A stretch of 64,000 nucleotides of DNA from Oscillospiraceae bacterium (lineage in GTDB: Bacteria; Bacillota; Clostridia; Oscillospirales; Ruminococcaceae), in contig JAFXGY010000032.1 in the NCBI GenBank assembly GCA_017536625.1, positions 1-64,000 on the forward strand, in the 5' to 3' direction. The position numbers were made by a program, and so were the translations under genes. Below, piece by piece: positions 57,501 through 64,000 of the stretch. The notes beneath the pieces are model-generated. The model saw only the letters and a program-made list of their open reading frames with translations. It did not search any database and was not told where the DNA came from. How positions within the stretch are numbered: position 1 is the stretch's first letter; every line of letters starts with the position of its first letter.

Positions 57501-60500
57501 TGCCGGGTTATAAGTATATTCAATCGGAGCAAGATCGAAGCTGCCGGTTTCGAAGTTTTCGAGGAGAGTGAGATAATGATAGCCGTTGCCGTCATATCCG
57601 CTCATATAAACGGGATATCCGCCGAGTTCAACATCTTCCACGATTTCGCCGGTGGAAAGGTCGGTAAAGTCATAAGTGATTGCAGGTGCGGAGGTTGCAT
57701 CGAGCATATAGAGGCATTTTGCGCCTTCTGCATCGGTGAAGTTATCGCCCTGGACGGTTGCGTAATCGTTTTTCGGGTCAATTTCGTAATAATATTTGTT
57801 ATCGGTTGCGTAAATCTTGCCTTCGCTTACGCCTGCGCCGGTATAGGAAGCATCGGATTCGCCGGTTACGGTGACGGTCATGTCATTGCCGTCGATTGCA
57901 ACCCATTTGCCGCCTTCTTCGGTTTCGATATAAGCGTGGAACATTTCGTCGATAGCATAAAGAGGTTTAACGGTGATAACAGCTTCTGCGGTTGCGTGTT
58001 CGCCGTTATCATTGGTTGCAACGGAAGTTGCGGTAATGGTAGCGGTGCCTTCCGCAACAGCGGTTACAATGCCGTTTTCATCAACAGTTGCAACGGAATC
58101 ATCGCTGCTGCTCCAATTTACGAGTTTGCTGTAAGATTCGGGATAAACGGAAGCTTTAAGCTCAACTTCATCGCCTGCATATACAGTTTCTTCATAAGTA
58201 TTGAGTTTTACGGTGAGTTCGCTGATTCTGCTATAGGAATAAAGAGCAGATACGGGCCATACGTCATTGCCGAAGGTGCCGATCTTTACGGGAGCACAGG
58301 TTTCGGGCTGGAATACGTAAAGGTTTGCTTCTTCACCGCCCTGATATGCTGCAACAACAAGGTAATTGTTTTCTGCATCATAGTACATGGAACCTGCGCG
58401 TTCGCCGGTCGGGCTTCCTGCACCGGTAAGACGAAGACCGGTATCGCCTACATAGGTTGTTTCATAGTCATAGAGAAGTGCTTCCGCATCAGTATCGGTA
58501 ACTCCCCAGATTATATCCTTATAAAGTTTACCGTCTTCCATAAGGATGTAATATTCGTATGCATGATAAGAACCATATTCATCGGTATGGCTTACTTCGC
58601 CTGCAAGTGCGATGAATGCCATCGGAACTTTGTTGGTGAGTGCATAGTGAGTAATCTCATAACCCATACCGGTGGGGATGTTCATAACGCCGATAGCACG
58701 TCCGTTGTTGATGATACCGACGATTCTTCCGAAGTGACCGTCTGCATTTCTGGGTGCAGGGGCTGCATCGGACCACTGCCAGGTAGGATCAACATAACCG
58801 TAATCGGTTACTTCAAAGGTATCGGCATTTACGCCATACATGCGTTCGCCGTCGTGGGTATAGATGGTATCTTCAAGGAAGCCGCCTGCGAGGAAGTTAT
58901 AATCTTCTTCAACATAAACGCCTTCCCAGTTTTCCGAATCATTGGTATTGAAGTCGATCCATTCGGGTTTGGAATCTTCGTTCCATGCAAGACCGGAAAG
59001 TTCAATATCTTTGATTTCCTCAACGGTGACTTTGCAGTTTTTGGTAAGGTGCGGTTTTGCAACGGTGGTGGCGGTGATATATGCAATACCTTCGCCCACA
59101 GCGGTTACAACACCGGTTTCGCTTACGGTTGCAATGTTTTCATCGGAAGTGCTCCAGGTTACGCTCTTGTTGGTGAGGTTCCAAGGGGTTACTTCACAGC
59201 TGAGACCGTATTCAGCGCCGATGAGAAGGGTGACAGCATCGTTGCTGATGAAGATTTCCTGTGCGATTTCGGTTTCTTCAAGGGTTCCTTTTTCGGAAGG
59301 AACGATATAAAGACCTGCTACGTTTGCACAGAGCATACCTTTCTGATAATCGGCAACGCCCGGTTCGGTTACGCCGGAACCGGTTGCGGTTGCTTTACCG
59401 GTTTCAACGTCAATGGTATAAAGTATGTTATAGGGGCTTACGTTTATAATTGCTGCGGCATAATAAAGCACGTCTTTATCGTGATCCCATGCCATGGACT
59501 GGGTGGTTTCGATGCCATTGGTGCCGATGTCGCTGTTATAAACATATTCGCCGAGATAGCCGTCTGCGGTATTGTTTACGGGAGAAAGTGCGGAAACTTT
59601 TCCGTCAACAATATCTTCTGCGGACCATTTGAAGAGATATACGCTCTTATAATTGGTTTTGCCGTTGTTTACTGCATAGAAGTTGCCTTCGTCGTCAATT
59701 GCGAATGCAAGAAGTTCTTCGCTTGCGATGTCAACAGTTTTCGGGAAAGCAAGATCCACGGTGAATGCTTTTTCAAGGGCACCGGTGTAAACATCAAGGG
59801 TATAAACCACGTTATCTCTGCCAAGAGCATAGAGTTTTTCATCTGCGGTGTTATACGCAAGATCTCTGATCTTAGCATAGTTTCTGTTTTCGGTTGCAAG
59901 ATTGTAATAATCCCATTCGCCCTGGTTTGCAACAACAAGTCTGTTGTCGGCGGTAATCATGAATACATGGCCGTTTACATATTCAGCTGCTCTGACTTCG
60001 CAGTCCATAACAGCCATATCATTGGTACCGCCCATAGTTACATCCATGCTGCCGCTTGTGTCAAGTTCGCCGGCTCTGTAATAAAGAGTATCGGGGTTGA
60101 CTTCCATCCAGCTGTTGATGGTGCCGCGGGTTGCGGTGTTGGTGAATGCATACATTTTGCCGTCGAAATCATCAATACCGTCATTATATTTGAACTGGTA
60201 ATAAGTTTCGTTGCCGGCATAGTCACATACTGCGATAAGGCAGTTGCGGTTTACGGTTACGCCGTCCATATCAAGGAATGCGGTAACTTCGGTGCCGGGA
60301 GCATCCTGTTCAACGCCGGTGATGTTGAGCATGGTACCGCCGGTTGCGGAAAGAACAGCAACAGCTGCGATATACTGGTTATCTTTTGCAGTAATTATAA
60401 GGTCGCCGTCTTCGGTTTTTTCAATGCCGGTTGCTTCAGGAGCAGTTCCGTCAACGGTGAATTTATATTCGTGATATGCGCCTTCGCCGATTTTGCCGGA

Positions 60501-63500
60501 ATTTTTGAGTTCGAGCATATCTTCGGTGGTAAGAGCGCCATCTTTTTCGTAATATTCGGGAACGGACATGAAGCCAAGGGTTACCTCGTCGCCGTCAACG
60601 AATCCGCCGAGCTGGCCGGGAGTTGCCCAGATGGAAAGACCGACGTTATTTACGTTTACCCAGGTCTGGCCGTTTACATAATAGAATGCGGACTGGAGCT
60701 GGGGTGCGCTTTCGGCAACGACGGTGTTGCCTTCGCCGTCATCAACATAGAACATGAAGCTGCCTGCGTTACGGATAAGGGTTACAACCATATCGCCGAA
60801 TTCGGTATCGGGGCTGATTGCAGCTTTGTGTGCGGGGAAGGTTTCCTCGATTACATAGGGGTTACCTACATAATAGCTTTCGTTGTTGTGGGAATCCCAG
60901 AAAGTGAGATAATGAAGACCGCCGGAATAGGGGAATTTGATATCGCCTATACCGTACTGATAATAAACATAATCTTCATATCTGAGGTGGTCATACATGC
61001 TTGCATCGGACCAGTTGCCATAGAAGCCGAGTACGGGGATGGAATGTGCAGGTTCCTGTGCGCCGTCTTCGGTTACAAGGGGTTCAACATAAACGAAGCC
61101 CTGAACATAAGTACCGTTTTCGAATGCCATATCAAGGAATTCTTTGGTATCGTCGGTAAGAGCTACGTTTACGGTAACATCAACGCTTTCGCCGGGAGCT
61201 ACTACGAAATAGCCGGAACCGATGGAAGCGAGAAGGAGGTGTGCGTCATAAGTGGTGATTTTTCCGTCAGCGCTTACGTCTGCTTTTTCTGCAATTTCGG
61301 AAACTTTGCCGGAAGCATAGTCAAGAATGACCTGTGCGTCTTTTTCGTCGGTGAGGTTATCTCCGTTGAGGTCGCAGTCGAAATCTTCACTTGCGTTGAC
61401 ATAGCCGCCTTCAACGTCATAGCTTACTGCAGCATTGATTGCGGAAGTTTCGGTATCGGCAAAGATAGAGCCGTCATACATAAATGCGCCCTGGGTGAAG
61501 AAATCACTTCTGAGGCTGTAAAGAGCGGTTTCGTCAGAAATGCTGTTTACGCTGAAGCTGAAGCTGTAAGAACCGGTTCTTTCGGGGTCATCGCCAAGTT
61601 CGACTTTGACTTTGCCGTCGCTTGCGCCGGAGGTTGCGCCTTCAGCCATTTTGATATAAGCGCCTGCATTGATTGCGGCACCTACGTTTGCAAGGCCGGA
61701 ACCCTGCTGGAGAACGGGAGCATATCTTTCGTTGTTGGTGATGGGAGCTGCAGTTCCCATAAGAAGGGAAGTTGCAAGCTGTCTTGCGGTAAGACCGGTT
61801 TTTTCGTCAAGTCCGTTTTCGCGTACATACTGCATAACAAGTGCAGCCATACCTGCGATTTGAGGAGATGCCATGGAAGTACCGGAGTTATTCATATAAG
61901 CTTTTCCGCTGGGATCTTCACCGTTTACAGAATAGATATTGCCGCCGGGAGCGGTGATTTCGGGTTTCATTTCGAGGGAAGTAGGAACACCCCAGGAGCT
62001 GAAATCGCTCATGACATAATTGCCGTTACCCACAAAGCTTTCAACAGTATCGGAGATGTAAAGGGTGCCTTTATAATAAAGAACATTGCCTTCTGCATCG
62101 GTTACTGCTTCTGCGTTGTTTGCAAGTTTGATACCGTCGAGCATGGAGATGGAAACACAGGGATTATTGTATCCATAACCAGCGAGGTTCATATAGAAGA
62201 TACCATCGGTGTTGTTATAAACGATGGTTGCTGCAAATCCGCCTTCAACGGAGTTTACTGCTTTTTCTGCAAAAGCAATAACGCCCCTTGCGCAAACGAA
62301 GATGGTGTTTTCGGCAATGGTGCCTTCATTTGCAACAATGGCAGCAATTTCTTCTTTGGTGCCGATGCCGGCAGAAACAATATAGTTTACGTTGCCTGCA
62401 AGAGTGGTAAGGCTCTTGGTGGGAACGTCGCTGCTGGTTCCTGCATCATAGAAGATGATGTCTTCGCCGGATTTGATATAATAGTTGGTTGCGCCGGTGT
62501 TTTCAACAGATGCAACGGAAAGAGAATCTGTTGCGGTGGCGGGCTGTGCAACCATGGAGAAGTCAACGTCTTCAGCATAAAGGTAAGGAATGCCGGTTGC
62601 GGAGTTTTCTCCTGCGAAGTAACCGGAGTTACCTGCTGCGATTGCTACTACGGTATCGCTGGCGGAAAGTTTATCGAGAATGTGCTGATAGTTTGCACTT
62701 CTGGAGAAACCTTTATCGCCGCCGAGAGAAAGGTTGACAACGTCGCATCCGAGAAGGATTGCGTCTTCGATTGCGACAATATAGTCGGAATCATAAGCGC
62801 CGCCGGTTTTTCCGAATACTTTCATAATGATGAGCTGTGCATCCGGAGCAACGCCCTGGGTTTTTGCGGTTTCAAGTGCGTTTGCATATCCGCCTTTGCC
62901 GTCAGGGATATAGCTGTTTGCTGCGGCAATACCTGCAACGTGGGAACCATGTCCGCCCTGAACGTCGTTATCATGGGTATAGTCAAAGTCTCTGTCAACA
63001 TAGTTGATTGCGAAAGGAACTTTTTCGTTTGCATAATAACTGCCGTTTGCGGTGCCTGCAACATATTCAATATAAGGATAAATATTAAGGTTTGCAAGCT
63101 TTTCGGCTGCTTCGGCTTTATCAAGAAGATCGAGGCTTGCGATATATTCTTCTGCGCTCATTCCCTTTGCTTCGGCGTTTTTGCCAAGGGAATAAAGGAA
63201 TGCGCCGGAATCGAAGCTCTGATGGTCGATATCAAGACCGGTATCGATAACTGCGATACGGGTGCCTGCGCCGGTATAGCCGGAAGCCCATGCATTGCCG
63301 GAACCGATCATATCGGAAGAAGTTGCCATGAGGGGATCCACACCGTTATTGGAAGCGATCATGGTATCATACTGTTCTTCGATAATTACGGATTCTACGC
63401 CTTTGACCTTTTCGATTTCATCAATATATCCATACTGGACATTTGCGGAAATCACGTTGGCCGCAAGGGTAAGGTTCCATACAACGTCAAGGGTACGTCC

Positions 63501-63893
63501 GCCGAGAACATATCTTTCAATGCTCTTGGTTACGTTGAGCTGTTTGCTCTGGAGTTCTTCACGGTATGCCATTGCGGCAGCATTATCCGCAATGTTTTTG
63601 GTGGAGAATTTGTCCAGAGTTGCTTTATCCTTGAGGAAGATAGAAACACGGACTACGTCGGTATCGGCGTGTTCGGGTTCCATAAGGTCTTCCAGAAGAT
63701 CTTCATCGTCAATATCAAGACGAAGATCAGCTTTTACACCCTCTACTTTTTCAAGAGAGAGATTTTCCGCAGTAAGAGCATCGGAATCACTTCCTGCTGC
63801 TTCTGCTGCGTACGCCATTGGGCTTGCACCGATCACCATCATCAGTGCAAGGATGACAGACAAAAGTCTTGCCATCAAACTTTTTCCTTTCAT
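54537..63893 (-). CDS. Giant secreted subtilisin-family (S8) protease with dockerin and cohesin-like domains
   Basis: A 3118-residue secreted protein. Signal peptide to about residue 30 (AYA-A), I9-like propeptide to about 185, then an S8 domain with Asp217 (AVIDTGLD), His315 (GGHGSHVAG), oxyanion Asn422 and Ser673 (SGTSMASP), and a PA-type insert at about 470-620, as in C5a-peptidase/lactocepin enzymes. A dockerin-like EF-hand pair sits at about 838-892 inside the following beta region. Further on come bacterial Ig-like domains near 1546-1620 and 1891-1975, three repeats of about 280 residues from about 1977, a cohesin-like domain (about 2804-2937, FDPSVLTFESI, GKIVFAFASA), a cadherin-like beta domain, and a terminal dockerin (3049-3118, GDVNDDGKVN, GDVNGDGEVN). 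ATG at 63893 follows AGGAGG. No sorting signal is present, so attachment would be through dockerin. Confidence 0.92.
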   Translation of the reverse strand: MKGKSLMARLLSVILALMMVIGASPMAYAAEAAGSDSDALTAENLSLEKVEGVKADLRLDIDDEDLLEDLMEPEHADTDVVRVSIFLKDKATLDKFSTKNIADNAAAMAYREELQSKQLNVTKSIERYVLGGRTLDVVWNLTLAANVISANVQYGYIDEIEKVKGVESVIIEEQYDTMIASNNGVDPLMATSSDMIGSGNAWASGYTGAGTRIAVIDTGLDIDHQSFDSGAFLYSLGKNAEAKGMSAEEYIASLDLLDKAEAAEKLANLNIYPYIEYVAGTANGSYYANEKVPFAINYVDRDFDYTHDNDVQGGHGSHVAGIAAANSYIPDGKGGYANALETAKTQGVAPDAQLIIMKVFGKTGGAYDSDYIVAIEDAILLGCDVVNLSLGGDKGFSRSANYQHILDKLSASDTVVAIAAGNSGYFAGENSATGIPYLYAEDVDFSMVAQPATATDSLSVASVENTGATNYYIKSGEDIIFYDAGTSSDVPTKSLTTLAGNVNYIVSAGIGTKEEIAAIVANEGTIAENTIFVCARGVIAFAEKAVNSVEGGFAATIVYNNTDGIFYMNLAGYGYNNPCVSISMLDGIKLANNAEAVTDAEGNVLYYKGTLYISDTVESFVGNGNYVMSDFSSWGVPTSLEMKPEITAPGGNIYSVNGEDPSGKAYMNNSGTSMASPQIAGMAALVMQYVRENGLDEKTGLTARQLATSLLMGTAAPITNNERYAPVLQQGSGLANVGAAINAGAYIKMAEGATSGASDGKVKVELGDDPERTGSYSFSFSVNSISDETALYSLRSDFFTQGAFMYDGSIFADTETSAINAAVSYDVEGGYVNASEDFDCDLNGDNLTDEKDAQVILDYASGKVSEIAEKADVSADGKITTYDAHLLLASIGSGYFVVAPGESVDVTVNVALTDDTKEFLDMAFENGTYVQGFVYVEPLVTEDGAQEPAHSIPVLGFYGNWSDASMYDHLRYEDYVYYQYGIGDIKFPYSGGLHYLTFWDSHNNESYYVGNPYVIEETFPAHKAAISPDTEFGDMVVTLIRNAGSFMFYVDDGEGNTVVAESAPQLQSAFYYVNGQTWVNVNNVGLSIWATPGQLGGFVDGDEVTLGFMSVPEYYEKDGALTTEDMLELKNSGKIGEGAYHEYKFTVDGTAPEATGIEKTEDGDLIITAKDNQYIAAVAVLSATGGTMLNITGVEQDAPGTEVTAFLDMDGVTVNRNCLIAVCDYAGNETYYQFKYNDGIDDFDGKMYAFTNTATRGTINSWMEVNPDTLYYRAGELDTSGSMDVTMGGTNDMAVMDCEVRAAEYVNGHVFMITADNRLVVANQGEWDYYNLATENRNYAKIRDLAYNTADEKLYALGRDNVVYTLDVYTGALEKAFTVDLAFPKTVDIASEELLAFAIDDEGNFYAVNNGKTNYKSVYLFKWSAEDIVDGKVSALSPVNNTADGYLGEYVYNSDIGTNGIETTQSMAWDHDKDVLYYAAAIINVSPYNILYTIDVETGKATATGSGVTEPGVADYQKGMLCANVAGLYIVPSEKGTLEETEIAQEIFISNDAVTLLIGAEYGLSCEVTPWNLTNKSVTWSTSDENIATVSETGVVTAVGEGIAYITATTVAKPHLTKNCKVTVEEIKDIELSGLAWNEDSKPEWIDFNTNDSENWEGVYVEEDYNFLAGGFLEDTIYTHDGERMYGVNADTFEVTDYGYVDPTWQWSDAAPAPRNADGHFGRIVGIINNGRAIGVMNIPTGMGYEITHYALTNKVPMAFIALAGEVSHTDEYGSYHAYEYYILMEDGKLYKDIIWGVTDTDAEALLYDYETTYVGDTGLRLTGAGSPTGERAGSMYYDAENNYLVVAAYQGGEEANLYVFQPETCAPVKIGTFGNDVWPVSALYSYSRISELTVKLNTYEETVYAGDEVELKASVYPESYSKLVNWSSSDDSVATVDENGIVTAVAEGTATITATSVATNDNGEHATAEAVITVKPLYAIDEMFHAYIETEEGGKWVAIDGNDMTVTVTGESDASYTGAGVSEGKIYATDNKYYYEIDPKNDYATVQGDNFTDAEGAKCLYMLDATSAPAITYDFTDLSTGEIVEDVELGGYPVYMSGYDGNGYHYLTLLENFETGSFDLAPIEYTYNPAAIAYHYSEEIAGYWFDFYYVLGYDGLLEHYSIYSGVANGRIMLAGGWENDNINTGLTFDDGEDVSMVYISNDNFTGIVVSNVTENGAEFYSYDLENRQLEKMGTIEEATDLVGLSLLSDVGVELPEEPEASYETKLYGYINTAEGYLWAEIDSETLEYTALTEAGTTKYTGGTEFNGKIYVSDETNYYEIDPEDGYSATKGAAVYYSYPINDATTTPVADVTISGLDFTVGGYIPYICGEDLGGFKISYMMKLFDYTTTNNMKAKDMYYDGVAVAIEFLNAETNPDDGNYYEYFLVIDDLGKLYKASTKWRVYKEELTTSDNMEPVADLGIDTSKGASMTRVSEDEMMITVNGDSGVKVYSYVISTGVLTEVGVIEGATSLAALHLVKAGSGEEPEQPVVPDDPDPDVPSDPSAEKLFGYVETADGYLWVEIDSENLDYKELTDASTTQYYGAAEYEGKVYAITGVNKYGNVTYTYAQIDPANGFAATTGAPASGSGTYNPAGIAATSDGRYFLQVSDGKYSSTSPKLYAVTDWKNNNNAVDIYVSSKTFENKLAGVAFLKTEAGSDGTYNDYFLLVTQDGKLYNANITTNGSTYSASVSAAGELGFNVVKGVSITAASEDEVYVTANSADGVTFYKYTISTGAVEELGYIEDFGSLIGLYMAPAAAEASLAYAGTEIALEVPSEAPVSETEEVNGSTMSVVISGEGNGTDGYEPGQVAYKDGKVVMYLSDTETATNGKFVLTFDPSVLTFESIASGAAYYSANTSDAENGKIVFAFASASAIPAGNILASVTFTSSVEKIDSDVTVETVERGSEVITDEKDVINVNNKSRDNKLKSLTVENAVLTPEFDPNVTEYNVLAAEAVKKLSIIAEANDSNATVEIDNPELVPGATTVVTITVTAENGDVRVYKINAYRPGVVFGDVNDDGKVNIVDAYLVRRYTAKLDTFTGRQLYAGDVNGDGEVNVMDANLIRRYAAKFISVFPVEEA

Positions 63894-63943
63894 AAATTTA
63901 CCTCCTGAATTTTTGGAATTGTTACCAAAATATGAACGTACGC

Positions 63944-63955
63944 GTAACATGTTAC
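63944..63955. promoter_or_regulatory. Palindrome at the subtilase promoter
   Basis: GTAACATGTTAC is a perfect 12-bp palindrome over the -10 box. TTACCA also recurs at 63922, 63952 and 63960, so several half-sites for a regulator may be present. Confidence 0.5.
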
Positions 63956-63977
63956 CATATTACCACAATAAAGTCAA
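63949..63977 (-). promoter_or_regulatory. Promoter for the giant subtilase
   Basis: Minus-strand TTGACT (63972-63977), 17 bases, TAACAT (63949-63954), about 55 bases before the start codon. Confidence 0.6.
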
Positions 63978-64000
63978 AACAAATTTTATAAGTTTGTATA

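Noticed and set aside
56346-63908. 2520-codon open frame antisense to the giant subtilase
   Set aside because: It has no signal, repeats only mirror the sense domains, is rich in Cys/Phe/Ile in implausible runs, and lacks a binding site. It is open because the sense codon bias avoids its stop triplets.
1-64000. tRNA, rRNA, riboswitch and phage genes
   Set aside because: I looked in every gap and saw no cloverleaf, T-box specifier, conserved riboswitch core or integrase; structured leaders were too simple to name.

Overview
The window reads as chromosomal DNA from a low-to-mid GC, Gram-positive anaerobe of the class Clostridia, probably the Oscillospirales/Ruminococcaceae area (inference). 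Support: strong AGGAGG-type ribosome binding sites, TTGACA-N17-TATAAT promoters, frequent TTG starts (fabD, lytic transglycosylase, PadR, ABC permease, SDR, one lipoprotein), many diacylglyceryl-type lipoproteins, DUF951, a secreted subtilase with dockerin domains, and EutS/EutP microcompartment proteins. The standard genetic code fits. I saw no rRNA, tRNA, CRISPR array, prophage or intact insertion sequence.

Layout. 0-2.4 kb: divergent fabD (cut by the window edge) and acpP, then an archaeal/eukaryal-type prolyl-tRNA synthetase. 2.5-4.9 kb: an AT-rich patch (small XRE regulator, small lipoprotein, orphan) and an AGCS amino-acid symporter whose expected ATG reads ACG. 4.9-8.1 kb and 11-18 kb: two minus-strand lipoprotein operons, split by a membrane protein and a MarR-MATE efflux operon with a clear operator. 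18.1-23.1 kb: housekeeping operon DUF951-prfA-sua5/tsaC-coaE-lytic transglycosylase-M18 aminopeptidase. 23.5-27.2 kb: PadR-rlmB-P-type-ATPase-like protein that has lost its catalytic motifs. 27.7-30.6 kb: a YgfK-type flavin/iron-sulfur oxidoreductase. 30.7-33.4 kb: a duplicated and split lipoprotein locus bounded by small structured repeats. 33.6-41 kb: patatin phospholipase with an orphan TAXI binding protein, a third lipoprotein operon, and a regulator pair. 41-48.8 kb: GNAT proteins, a Crp-led nitrate/sulfonate/taurine-type ABC operon, alanyl-tRNA editing protein AlaX, an SDR reductase, a BlaI-like regulator and a stand-alone FakA C-terminal-like domain. 48.9-52.8 kb: zinc-ribbon membrane proteins, yebC with a duplicated 3' end, and an ArsP-like exporter. 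53-54.3 kb: a minimal microcompartment operon (two EutS/PduU shell proteins and EutP). 54.5-63.9 kb: a 3118-residue secreted subtilase.

The main unexplained signals are: (1) a lineage-specific lipoprotein family built from a module of about 340 residues with a WFIDKDG-like signature, present at least six times in three operons; (2) the P-type pseudo-ATPase with a 300-residue disordered N terminus, in an operon with rlmB and a PadR regulator; (3) two families of ~190-bp MITE-like elements sharing the ends AAATTATTGTTTA but with different interiors arranged as four hairpins; (4) a 70-bp duplication of the yebC 3' end flanking an inserted gene and supplying its -35 box; (5) the giant subtilase that combines a cohesin-like domain, two dockerins and three ~280-residue repeats; (6) the microcompartment shell genes without any enzyme. 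All domain calls are by eye; no database search was run.
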